A stretch of DNA of 64,000 nucleotides from CAZCAC01 sp964496575 (GTDB taxonomy: Bacteria; Planctomycetota; UBA1135; GCA-002686595): the NCBI GenBank assembly GCA_964496575.1, contig CAZCAC010000027.1:17131-81130 (forward strand), in the 5' to 3' direction. Within the stretch, counting starts at the first letter, position 1; each line of letters begins with the position of its first letter. This document shows, in pieces, positions 42,157-50,553 of the stretch. Position numbers and translations under genes: made by a program. The notes under the pieces are model-generated. The model ran no database searches. It was not told the origin of the DNA and saw nothing but the letters and a program-made list of their open reading frames with translations.

Positions 42157-42169
42157 GCGACACCGCATC
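42157..42169 (+). promoter_or_regulatory. Near-copy of the GCGACACCGTATC element
   Basis: GCGACACCGCATC differs by one base from the element at 40625-40637. It sits in the 121-base gap between the convergent fucosidase and ThuA genes, where no promoter is expected, so it may be chance or a distal operator. Confidence 0.2.
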
Positions 42170-42265
42170 GATCGAGATCCGCTGGACCGATGACCCGCGC
42201 CTCCTGGGGTCGCGGCAATGGCCGGTCCGTTGCGCGCCTGCTACGGGTGTCGCCCTGCTTCGAAT

Positions 42266-43246
42266 TCACTTCTCCTCTTCCCCGCCGGAGTCGGAGGCGA
42301 CCGGCGTCGAATCATCGCACTTCAGGTCTCCCGCCGCGTACTGGATGCCATCGAGCAGGAAGCGCAGCATCGTGGCGCTCTCGTAGCTCGCCGGAAAGTG
42401 GCTGGGTGAGCAGTAGAACACCCGGCCCTTGCCGTGCGCCCTGATCCAGGCCACGTAGCGGGTCATCGCCTTCGCTCGGCCTTGCGGGTCCTTCAGCCCC
42501 TCCACGTCCATCGACAGGAGCGGCCGGAAGTCCAGCTTCTCGTAGGCGCCCTTGAAGCAGTAGGGCTCGTCGCGATGGATGAACGGCCCCTTGCCGCGGA
42601 AGGCGGCCACGAGTGGGTGGTTCTCGTCGACGGTGCGAACGGTGACCTCCTGGTTGGGCGGGTGGTAGTCGAATGCGCCGCCGACCATCGCGGTGAACTT
42701 CGCCGAGTTGTTCAGCAGCGTCGGGGCGCCGTGGATCACCACCAGCCCCTTGCCGCCGGCCACGTAGTCGAGCAGCGAGCGCTCCAGCGCATCCGACTTC
42801 TCCTGGCGCTGCTCGGCGGTCAGGTCCTTGTACTTCGAGCTGCCCTCCAGCACGTCCAGGAAGAGGTTCCGTCGCGGACCCTTGGAGCAGTTGTTGTTCA
42901 ACACGAGCACGTCGTACTTCGCCAGGCTCTCCGGCATCAGTTGCTCGATGTCGACGGTGATCGTCGGCTCGAAAGCGCCGGTCTTCTCACCGAGGATCTC
43001 CATCACCCGGTCGACGTGCGGCATGACCTTGTGGTCGTAGCCGGTCCGGAGCGAGAAGACGAGCACCTTGCGCTTCTCCGCCTTCACCGTGGCCTTGGCC
43101 GGGGCGGCCGCCTCGACCTTGGCCGACCACTCGGGAGTGGGCGGGACGATCTCGTTCGGGGCATAGGGGAGCTTCTGCGCGTGGGCGACGCCCTGCACCG
43201 TGGCGAAGGCGAGAAGACAACCGATCAACTGGACACGCTTCAACAT
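42266..43246 (-). CDS. Exported ThuA-domain protein
   Basis: The 326-residue protein has a signal peptide (1-23). The ThuA domain (about 58-300) shows Val-Leu-Val-Phe-Ser-Leu-Arg-Thr-Gly-Tyr-Asp-His, Tyr-Asp-Val-Leu-Val-Leu-Asn-Asn, Gly-Lys-Gly-Leu-Val-Val-Ile-His-Gly-Ala and Gly-Gly-Ala-Phe-Asp-Tyr-His-Pro-Pro. ThuA proteins are glutamine-amidotransferase-like and linked to sugar (trehalose or hydrolase) metabolism; the reaction is unclear. It lies 52 bases downstream of the large M56 gene on the same strand and may be co-transcribed with that BlaI system, or is independent. Start ATG 43246. Confidence 0.9.
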   Translation of the reverse strand: MLKRVQLIGCLLAFATVQGVAHAQKLPYAPNEIVPPTPEWSAKVEAAAPAKATVKAEKRKVLVFSLRTGYDHKVMPHVDRVMEILGEKTGAFEPTITVDIEQLMPESLAKYDVLVLNNNCSKGPRRNLFLDVLEGSSKYKDLTAEQRQEKSDALERSLLDYVAGGKGLVVIHGAPTLLNNSAKFTAMVGGAFDYHPPNQEVTVRTVDENHPLVAAFRGKGPFIHRDEPYCFKGAYEKLDFRPLLSMDVEGLKDPQGRAKAMTRYVAWIRAHGKGRVFYCSPSHFPASYESATMLRFLLDGIQYAAGDLKCDDSTPVASDSGGEEEK

Positions 43247-43298
43247 GGGAGTACCTCTCGAGGGTCACCGACGAAGGCGCCCATGATACCCCGCACGG

Positions 43299-46200
43299 CT
43301 ACTTCGGCGTGAACTTCACGATCTCGATCTCGAGCGGCTCGGGGTCTCCTTCGGAGGGGATGACGAACCGCGTGGTGCCGATGAGGCTGGGCAGGATCCA
43401 GCCGGTGCGGTAGCGCTCCTCTTCGGTGAGCGGCCGGTAGACGTGGGCCACCGCCAGGTACTCTCCCGGCTCGAGCAGCGCGGTCTCGAACTTCCCGTCC
43501 TCGGCGGCGACCTGTCCGTCGAACGTGGTCTTCTTCCAGTCCTCGCCCATCGGCTCGCCGGTCGCGCTCGCCTCGCGGATGGTGACGATCGCCTTCCACC
43601 GATCGGTCTTCTCCAGGCCGAGCACGCGGCCGGAGACGCGAGCGCCCCGCTTGCGCACGAACTCGACGATCTGACGTTCTCCTGGACCGAGGACCAGCGT
43701 CTGGCGATCGCACATCTCTCCATGGGCGAGGTCGCGGCTGGTGCGCAGCGTCTTGTCGCGGGAGATGTCATAACTGCCCGGCATCAGGTTGGTGAGCACC
43801 ACCTCGCCACCTTGTCCGACACTCACCCGCTGCGTGCACTCGACCTTTCCGCGCCACTCCGGCATGTCCCAGGTCGCGAGCTGCGCGCGGATCTCGGCCT
43901 CGTCGAGGTCGCCGGGGATGTCGTAGCGGAGGACGAGAGTGGCCGGTTCGGGAAGGTGGTAGACGGTCTTCGCGACATGACCCTCGGGGAACGATGGGAC
44001 GAGGCAGGCATGCAGGTGAGGAGCGAGCACGACGATCGAGTCCCACGTCTCCGCCCCCGTGCCATCGACAGTGAAGCGGCCCTCGGCGTCGGTGACCTGG
44101 TGTGCTTCCCCCGGGCCCTGGGTTTCTCCGTTGGTGATGTAGAGCGGGGCCTTCGCGGTGAAGTAGACCTTGGCGCCCGCGACGGGTCGGCCGTCGTGGT
44201 CGACCACTTGCCCTCCGGCCAGCTCACGGCGCCTCAGCCGCAGCACGGAAGGCTCCTCGAGGCTCCCGGCGGGAGCCGTCAGGATGACGTCTTCCGGTCG
44301 ATACCCTTCGGCCACGACGCGGAACCGCAGGAGTCCACCCCCCGAGGTGACGACCAGTACGCTCCCTTCGATAGCCTTCCCCTCGTGAATCCTCCGACCC
44401 CCCACCATGAACATGGAGTCCCTATCGTCCACATCGCCCCACTCCAGGGTGACGCCCTCCACCGGGTCCCCGGTCTCGTAGTCGACCACCTGGAACCACC
44501 CCTCCCAGCCGGAGGAGCGATCGGGGTGGTGGGGTTGGGGAGGAAGCGCACCCGGGTTCAGGGGAACCAGCGCCGCGTCGAGCCCTCCGTCCGCGGTGCG
44601 CTGGACGCGGACCCGTTTCTCTCCGGCTTCGGTCAGCCCGAACACAGTGCTCTTGCGCCCGCCCTCCTCGAACCAGAGCTCGATGCCAAGCGGAACGGGG
44701 CCGAAGGTGAAGTGCCCGTTGAAGTCGGATTTCGTGGTGTGGAGCACGCTGCTCGAAGGCCACAGCTCCTCGGCGCCGAGCGAGAGGCTCACGCCCTCGA
44801 TAGTGGTCCCACGCTCGTCGACCAGATGCCCGACGATCCTCGCCGCTGGTCGCATCACGAAGTCGAGGCGATACGGCTGATCCGGCAGGACGACTCGGTC
44901 GGGATCCCCGCCCCGGGCGTTCTCGGCATCGGGTCGTTCCTGGGCCACCAGCAGGTCGCCGCCCCGGTGCAGGTCGCGCTCGTACCACCCATACAGCCGG
45001 GGCGAGATCGTCGCCGCCTGCAGCGCGGCGACCCACTCACCCGTCTCCTCGTCGAGGGTACGCATCCCCGGGTCGAAGCGCAGGGTGTAGCGCCCCTCCT
45101 GATCGGTCCTGGTCCGACCCCGGAGCAGTAGCGTGCCATTCCCGCAGTGCACCGAGACCTCGACATTCGCGAGGGGGTTTCCCTCGGCGTCGCCGACCGT
45201 GCCGTGGACGGACCAAGGCCAGCGGCGCGCAGACTCGAATCCGTCGTACACGATCTCTCTCAAGAAGAGGAGCGTTCGCGTCGGGCCGCCCGCGCGTATC
45301 TCGAGCTTTCGAGGGCCTCCGTCGAGGCGATAGTCAGGGAGACCGTATCGCTGCGCTCGAATCCGGGCGTTCAGCGTGTACTTCCCCGGGGCGAGGTCAT
45401 CGAAGTGGTGGAAGTTCCGGTCCACCGTCGAGATGCCCCACCCATTCCGCCAAGGCGCTATGGGCAGGCCGTCGGCGCGTACGACGAAGATCTGGGCACC
45501 CTCGAGCGGCTCGCGGGTTCGAGCATCGAACACCTCGATCGTGTGCCGGGGCCCGTCCTCGAAGACGACGGGGACGAAGGTCAGCGGCGATGAGCCGTCG
45601 AGCTCGATCGGCCCGCTGTCTCCCAGCAGCCACGGTTGCCGGCGGCCGTCGTAAGCCGTCACTCGGTAGGTCCCCGGCCCGGGAGCCAGGATCGTAGTCT
45701 GGTGGCCCGCCGAGAGGTGCTCGATCGGCTCCCAGAAGGGTCCGGTGAGGCCTTCCCGCCAGCCGGTCATCCCATCCTCCTCCCACGGCAGGGCCGCCTC
45801 GCCGTCCGCCTCCCGCGCGCGCCAGAAGGTGAGACTGCAGGACTCCGCCGGCACCCCGGCGGCCCGGGAGACCAGGACTCTGAGCCGCAGTTCGGCGGGG
45901 TCCGCCGCCGGCGATCCGGAATCCTGCGAGGGGGTGTCGACTGACTCCGCAACCTCCTCCTCGACCGGGACGCTCTCCATTTCCCCCGCCCGCACCATCG
46001 CCAGCGGCGGCAGCACCAGCGCGCAGAACGCGGCGGCCACGCCCAGCATCACCTTCCCCGCCACGCGACGGTCGCGCCGCGCGTCGAGGATCGCTCGCAG
46101 CCTCCGCTCGAGCGTCCCGGGCCTCGCCATCGCGATCGCGGCCCTTCCGGCGAAGAGCGGGGTCTGGTGGCCGGTGGCCACGCGCAGCAGCTCTTCGGCG

Positions 46201-47063
46201 TAGTCGCTCGCCGCCAGCCCCGAACGCAACACCAGGTCGTCGCAGGCCACCTCGCGCTCCTCGCGCATCCTCGCTCGCGCCAGCCAGGTGAGCGGGTTGA
46301 ACCAGTAGAACGCGCAGCAGAGCTCTATCACGAGGTGCGTCAGGCAATCGCGGCGCCGCGCGTGGGCCAGCTCGTGCAGGAGGACCAGGCGCAGGCGGGC
46401 GGGCGGCCACTCCGCAGCGCCGGCGGGCAAGAGCAACCGCGAGCGCAGGATCCCCCAGTGCATCGGCATCGGGCGCTCGGGACTCTCGAGCAGGCGCGGC
46501 GGCCGCTTCAGACCGATCGCCTCGGCCAGCTCGCCGGCGCGCTCGGCGAGCGGACCTCGATCGATGCGTCGCGCGGCGCGCTCCAGTCGGCGCAGGCTCA
46601 GGAGCCCGAGCAGGACCGGCGCCAGCGCGAGCGCCGCGACGACCAGCCAGCCCAGGAGAACCCAGTGCCGCCAGGACCACGCGGGTCTCCCGGCGGAGCC
46701 CACCACCGGCGCGTCGATCACGGACGCGACCCCCGGAGCGGGCTCCGGCGCGGGCGCCGTCTCGACGGGGGTCGGTGGGGGAGTGGCGCGCTCCTCGACG
46801 ATCGGTTCGACGGGAGAGAACGCCGGCTCGACGACCGCGACCTCCCGCGCCGTCAGGTTCACCCACACCGGCAGCACCTGCCACGCCGGCAAGAAGAGCG
46901 ACAGGAGCGGCATCAGCAGCGCCCCCGCGGCCGCGACCGACCAGACCAGGTGGCGGCGCGCCGCCGACGATCGCCGGAGCAGAGCCAGGTTCACCACCCC
47001 CGCGATGGCGAGCACGACGAGCGCCTTGATCGACGCGTCCAGCAGGATCTCGATGATGTTCAT
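43299..47063 (-). CDS. Giant M56 (BlaR1-type) membrane protease with carboxypeptidase-regulatory-like repeats
   Basis: The 1254-residue protein has N-terminal transmembrane helices and His-Glu-Leu-Ala-His at 230-234 with Glu-Arg-Glu-Val-Ala-Cys-Asp-Asp, the M56 zinc site. After a helix near 340-365, about 850 residues are made of several beta-sandwich-like repeats. These have Val-Xaa-Gly-(Ala/Thr)-Val...Pro-Leu-Ala-Asn-Val-Glu-Val and Gly-Arg-Tyr-Thr-Leu-Arg motifs of CarboxypepD_reg/Cna-B type. The outside part probably senses or binds something large. Start ATG 47063 overlaps the BlaI stop by four bases. Confidence 0.9.
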   Translation of the reverse strand: MNIIEILLDASIKALVVLAIAGVVNLALLRRSSAARRHLVWSVAAAGALLMPLLSLFLPAWQVLPVWVNLTAREVAVVEPAFSPVEPIVEERATPPPTPVETAPAPEPAPGVASVIDAPVVGSAGRPAWSWRHWVLLGWLVVAALALAPVLLGLLSLRRLERAARRIDRGPLAERAGELAEAIGLKRPPRLLESPERPMPMHWGILRSRLLLPAGAAEWPPARLRLVLLHELAHARRRDCLTHLVIELCCAFYWFNPLTWLARARMREEREVACDDLVLRSGLAASDYAEELLRVATGHQTPLFAGRAAIAMARPGTLERRLRAILDARRDRRVAGKVMLGVAAAFCALVLPPLAMVRAGEMESVPVEEEVAESVDTPSQDSGSPAADPAELRLRVLVSRAAGVPAESCSLTFWRAREADGEAALPWEEDGMTGWREGLTGPFWEPIEHLSAGHQTTILAPGPGTYRVTAYDGRRQPWLLGDSGPIELDGSSPLTFVPVVFEDGPRHTIEVFDARTREPLEGAQIFVVRADGLPIAPWRNGWGISTVDRNFHHFDDLAPGKYTLNARIRAQRYGLPDYRLDGGPRKLEIRAGGPTRTLLFLREIVYDGFESARRWPWSVHGTVGDAEGNPLANVEVSVHCGNGTLLLRGRTRTDQEGRYTLRFDPGMRTLDEETGEWVAALQAATISPRLYGWYERDLHRGGDLLVAQERPDAENARGGDPDRVVLPDQPYRLDFVMRPAARIVGHLVDERGTTIEGVSLSLGAEELWPSSSVLHTTKSDFNGHFTFGPVPLGIELWFEEGGRKSTVFGLTEAGEKRVRVQRTADGGLDAALVPLNPGALPPQPHHPDRSSGWEGWFQVVDYETGDPVEGVTLEWGDVDDRDSMFMVGGRRIHEGKAIEGSVLVVTSGGGLLRFRVVAEGYRPEDVILTAPAGSLEEPSVLRLRRRELAGGQVVDHDGRPVAGAKVYFTAKAPLYITNGETQGPGEAHQVTDAEGRFTVDGTGAETWDSIVVLAPHLHACLVPSFPEGHVAKTVYHLPEPATLVLRYDIPGDLDEAEIRAQLATWDMPEWRGKVECTQRVSVGQGGEVVLTNLMPGSYDISRDKTLRTSRDLAHGEMCDRQTLVLGPGERQIVEFVRKRGARVSGRVLGLEKTDRWKAIVTIREASATGEPMGEDWKKTTFDGQVAAEDGKFETALLEPGEYLAVAHVYRPLTEEERYRTGWILPSLIGTTRFVIPSEGDPEPLEIEIVKFTPK

Positions 47064-47467
47064 CCCTCTTCCCCCGTTTCCTTCTCCGCGGCGCGAGCCT
47101 CGTCGATCAGCCGCGCCAGCCGGTCCAGCTCCTCCGCGGAGAGTCTTCCGCGATCGTCGGCGAGGTGGGCCGCGACCGCCTCCTCCAGCGAGCCGTCGAA
47201 GAAGGTGTGCAGCACCCCGCGGAACGCCTTGCGGCCCACCCGCTCCCGCGGCGCGGTGGGGCGGTAGACGTGCTGACGCCCGCGCTTCTCGTGCTCGAGC
47301 TGCCCCTTGTCCTCCAGGATCCGCAGCATCGTGCGCACCGCGGTGCGAGAGGGCTGGTCACTCAGCCTCTCCCAGACCTCCGCGGCGGTCGCCTCTCCGC
47401 GACCGAAGACGATGTTCATGATCTCCCGCTCCCGGCGACTCAGCTCTCGTTGTTCGTCCGCTGTCAC
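47060..47467 (-). CDS. BlaI/MecI/CopY-family repressor (system 2)
   Basis: The 135-residue winged-helix protein has Leu-Ser-Arg-Arg-Glu-Arg-Glu-Ile-Met-Asn-Ile-Val-Phe, Thr-Ala-Val-Arg-Thr-Met-Leu-Arg-Ile-Leu-Glu-Asp-Lys-Gly recognition helix and a C-terminal acidic dimer helix. It pairs with the large M56 protease through a four-base overlap. Two similar palindromes lie 40-95 bases upstream. It is clearly a different repressor and operator set from system 1. Confidence 0.95.
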   Translation of the reverse strand: MTADEQRELSRREREIMNIVFGRGEATAAEVWERLSDQPSRTAVRTMLRILEDKGQLEHEKRGRQHVYRPTAPRERVGRKAFRGVLHTFFDGSLEEAVAAHLADDRGRLSAEELDRLARLIDEARAAEKETGEEG

Positions 47468-47506
47468 GACTCACCTCCCGTAGTCGCCCCTTCGACGACG
47501 CCAAGA

Positions 47507-47560
47507 GCCAAATACTTGGCACTTTCTCCGGTTCGTCCAGCAAAAAGCCAAAAACTTGGC
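47507..47560 (-). promoter_or_regulatory. Two BlaI-type operators of system 2
   Basis: GCCAAATACTTGGC (47507-47520) and GCCAAAAACTTGGC (47547-47560) are near-identical inverted repeats exactly 40 bases apart, about four helical turns, upstream of the BlaI start at 47467. They differ from the GATAGTACTATC site of system 1, so the two repressors should not cross-bind. Promoter elements are not clear. Confidence 0.7.
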
Positions 47561-47625
47561 TCTCGGGGGGCGAGAACCGCCTTCCAGGGGCCCAGGAGCC
47601 GCCTCCCGGCGACCGCGGTCTCCGG

Positions 47626-49122
47626 TCACTCGTCGGTGTACCCGATGTACCCCTGGAGGTGCTGGAGGAGCTCCCTCTGCTCATCCTCCGTCAGTACCTC
47701 CAGCCGGACGCCATGCAGCGGCGCATTCTCGCCGAAGATCTCCTGGAGCTCGCGGCGCAGCTCCTGGCCCACCGCCTTCTCCACCTCCGGCAGGGTCAGC
47801 CTGGAGAACGGGATCTTCGAGAAGTTGCGGACCAGGCACTCGCGGATCGCCTCCTCGTGCTCGGTGCAGCAGTACTGCTGGTCCTCGGGGCTCAGGCGCA
47901 GCTGCAGCCGCACGGTGAAGTAGCCCAGCTGCCCTTCGGCGTCGGTGATGGTGCCGTGGAAGTCAGGGCCTCCGATGGCGGCCTCGAGGGTCACCGGTTC
48001 CGGTTCCTCGGTGGGGGAATCCACGGGGAGCGCCTGCTCCTTCCCACAGGCCGCGGTGACGCCTCCGGCGAAGAGCAGACCGGCGGTGAGGCGGATGAGG
48101 CGGCGACGCCTGCGCGGCCGCGGCTCCCGGGGCGCCGCCACTGGCAGCAGCTCGCCGGCGATCCGTCCGGCGAGGCGCTCGTGCCAGCAGACGAGCTCCG
48201 GGACCTCGCCCGCACACCCGGAGTGGTGCGTGTTGACGCAGGCGCAGCCGCCGAGGCAGGTGAGCGAGTGCTCGCAATCACGGCAGCCCTCGGGGACGCC
48301 GGCGCTTGCGGCCGCGACGCGCTGCCACAGCTCCTCCTCCACGCCTTCGTCGACGTGCCCGATTCGCGTCCCGGCGCAGAGCGAGTCGACCGCCATGCGA
48401 TCGCACGGAAAGAGCGAACCGTCGGGCGCGACGACGAGGAGCTCGGGCCCCAGCTCGCACTTCGTCTCGCGCAGCGGAATCCCGCTACGCAGCGCGTCGA
48501 GGCGCATGTCGAGCAGGTTCAGCCGGAAGGGTCGCCCCGCGCGCTGCCGCTCGAGATAGAGCTCGGTCAGTCCGCGGTAGGCGACCTCGAGCCGCTCGCG
48601 CGCCTCCTCGGGCCACGGCGTGTAGAAGTTCGGGCTGACGGCGACGATACCGATTCCCGCGTCCAGCAGCTCCTCGACCCGCGCGACGAGCCCGCCGCCG
48701 TTCTCCGGCGTGGCGACCAGCACGCCCTTGGGCGCGATCCCCACGTCGATGAGCCGGGCCGCCGCCCGCCGCACCGTGGACGGATCCTCGTCGTGCGCGC
48801 TGAGTGAGACGTCGACGTCGATCGCACCGAAGAACTCGGCGACCTCGTCGGTGAGCGCGTCGCCGTTGGTGGTCAGGTAGAAGCCCAGCGGTCGCTCGCT
48901 CGTCACCCACGCGTAGTCGGCGATCTCTCTCAGCAACGGAAAGCGCAGCAGCGGCTCACCGCCGAAGAAGCCGATGCGCAACAGCGTGTCACTCCGGCGC
49001 TGGGCGAGCTCGATGCTCCGCTTCGCGAACTCGAAGGTCATCTCGCCGGCTCCGCTCCGGTCGGCGTAGCAGTAGGAGCACGAGCGATTGCAGCGGTCGG
49101 TGAGGACCAGGACGAGGTTCAT
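47626..49122 (-). CDS. Radical SAM/SPASM enzyme fused to a lipoprotein-like tail
   Basis: The 498-residue protein starts with the radical SAM cluster Cys-Asn-Arg-Ser-Cys-Ser-Tyr-Cys (Cys11, 15, 18), Phe-Phe-Gly-Gly-Glu-Pro-Leu, and a SPASM region with Cys-Glu-Leu-Gly-Pro, Phe-Pro-Cys-Asp-Arg and Cys-Arg-Asp-Cys...Cys-Leu-Gly-Gly-Cys, as in peptide maturases. Then at 328-359 comes a basic, hydrophobic stretch ending Thr-Ala-Ala-Cys-Gly, exactly like a lipoprotein signal. A 135-residue domain follows that vaguely resembles FliL (Tyr-Phe-Thr-Val-Arg-Leu-Gln-Leu, Pro-Phe-Ser-Arg-Leu-Thr-Leu-Pro-Glu). A GTG at 48141 could start that part alone. Start ATG 49122; the 5-prime extension to 49251 is not conserved-looking. 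Confidence 0.8.
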   Translation of the reverse strand: MNLVLVLTDRCNRSCSYCYADRSGAGEMTFEFAKRSIELAQRRSDTLLRIGFFGGEPLLRFPLLREIADYAWVTSERPLGFYLTTNGDALTDEVAEFFGAIDVDVSLSAHDEDPSTVRRAAARLIDVGIAPKGVLVATPENGGGLVARVEELLDAGIGIVAVSPNFYTPWPEEARERLEVAYRGLTELYLERQRAGRPFRLNLLDMRLDALRSGIPLRETKCELGPELLVVAPDGSLFPCDRMAVDSLCAGTRIGHVDEGVEEELWQRVAAASAGVPEGCRDCEHSLTCLGGCACVNTHHSGCAGEVPELVCWHERLAGRIAGELLPVAAPREPRPRRRRRLIRLTAGLLFAGGVTAACGKEQALPVDSPTEEPEPVTLEAAIGGPDFHGTITDAEGQLGYFTVRLQLRLSPEDQQYCCTEHEEAIRECLVRNFSKIPFSRLTLPEVEKAVGQELRRELQEIFGENAPLHGVRLEVLTEDEQRELLQHLQGYIGYTDE

Positions 49123-49247
49123 GGGAGACCCGGGGTTGAGCTGGAGCGAGCGGTGAGGACGCGTATTACCCGCTACGGCACCAGGATCACCGGTGTTGGC
49201 CCGCACTGCTGGAAACTGCCCGATCGGTCTCGAAGCGGGGGCGCTGG

Positions 49248-50501
49248 TCATTCCTTCTCAGCGAAGGCGATGGAAACATCCAGTCGCGTGACCAGTTCAC
49301 GGGGCGACTTCAGCCACGGGTAGCCGCGCCTTCCTAGTTCTCGGCCGTACCGGTAGAGGGCCTGCATGTAGCCGCTGTCGAACTCCTCGGGGTGTTCGGC
49401 CTCGAAGTCCTCGCCGATGACGGCGAGGTTGAAGCTCACCTCCTGTTCCTGGAGGCTCAGGTAGATCCGGAACACGTCTCCGATTCCCTGGTTCTGGATG
49501 AGGGACGCCACCGAACGGGCGAAGATGTCGATCGTGGATCGCGGGATCTCGGTCTGCACCTGGTCGAGGGAAGCATTGCGGATGATGTACGCGTGGCGCT
49601 CGCGACTCGTTCGAATCCCACGCTCGCGAACCATCTCGATCAAGGCCAGCGGAAACAGGAACACCTGAGCGCAGGTTCCTCCATCCACGTGCATCTCGTG
49701 GTAGGTGTTACCGTTCACCTCGACGTCGATCATCACCGGGGGGAACACGCCGGGGACCGAGGCGGAGGCCAGCATGACGTCGCGGAACAGCTGAGGCGCC
49801 CCGGGGTCGTCGCTCGACGCGATGCGCCCCATGTTCCAGATCACCGGCCGGCTGGCGTCCAGGTTCGTGGTCGCGATCAGCAACCAGCGCCCCTTCGCAT
49901 ACTCCTCGGCGATCCGAGCCAGGAGCTCTTCGGTGATGTACTTCTCGAGCAGATCTCGCAGCGGGGTGCTGTCGGTGATCGCATCGTCGTAGAGCACGGC
50001 GAACAGACTGCGCTCTTCGAACACGGCCTCGGGGCTCAGCGAGTTGAAGAGCTCATCGAGGACTGCGTCACCTGGAGGACCGATGAAGGCGAACGGCGCG
50101 ATCATCGCCCCGGTGCTGATCCCGGTGACCAGTGAGAACTCCGGGCGATCGCCGGCCTCGGTCCACCCCGCGAGCAGCCCGGCGCCGAACGCGCCGTTGT
50201 CTCCGCCGCCGGAGAGCGCCAGGAAGTGCGCCGGCGGCAAGGGCCCTTCGTGCCCGACGGCGGCGAGATGCTGCTCCTGCCGACTCTTCCCCGCCACGAA
50301 GTCGTCGTAGAGAGTCTCGACGTCGTCGTTCATGTAGTACCGAGCACCCGGCACGCCGGGGATCGTGGCCTCGACGAGGCGTGCTTCGGGTACCGCGGGG
50401 CGGCGGTCCGGAGTGGCGCAACCCGCCAGGGCGAGAAGGACGACGAGGCCGCGTGCCGAGGAGCACACGGGTGACTGGCTGGCGTTGAGCTGGAGCTTCA
50501 T
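49248..50501 (-). CDS. Patatin-like phospholipase, lipoprotein
   Basis: The 417-residue protein has a lipoprotein signal (Leu-Ala-Gly-Cys, Cys28). The patatin domain has the oxyanion loop Gly-Gly-Gly-Asp-Asn-Gly-Ala-Phe-Gly, nucleophile Ser129 in Gly-Ile-Ser-Thr-Gly and Asp-Gly-Gly at the end of the catalytic dyad. It should be an outer-membrane or periplasmic lipid acyl hydrolase. Its stop is 125 bases upstream of the radical SAM start on the same strand, so they may share a transcript. Start ATG 50501. Confidence 0.92.
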   Translation of the reverse strand: MKLQLNASQSPVCSSARGLVVLLALAGCATPDRRPAVPEARLVEATIPGVPGARYYMNDDVETLYDDFVAGKSRQEQHLAAVGHEGPLPPAHFLALSGGGDNGAFGAGLLAGWTEAGDRPEFSLVTGISTGAMIAPFAFIGPPGDAVLDELFNSLSPEAVFEERSLFAVLYDDAITDSTPLRDLLEKYITEELLARIAEEYAKGRWLLIATTNLDASRPVIWNMGRIASSDDPGAPQLFRDVMLASASVPGVFPPVMIDVEVNGNTYHEMHVDGGTCAQVFLFPLALIEMVRERGIRTSRERHAYIIRNASLDQVQTEIPRSTIDIFARSVASLIQNQGIGDVFRIYLSLQEQEVSFNLAVIGEDFEAEHPEEFDSGYMQALYRYGRELGRRGYPWLKSPRELVTRLDVSIAFAEKE

Positions 50502-50553
50502 TCACCGAGGATGAGGTACCGAGGGCGTCGACGAGCGTGACCAGGTCGGCACA

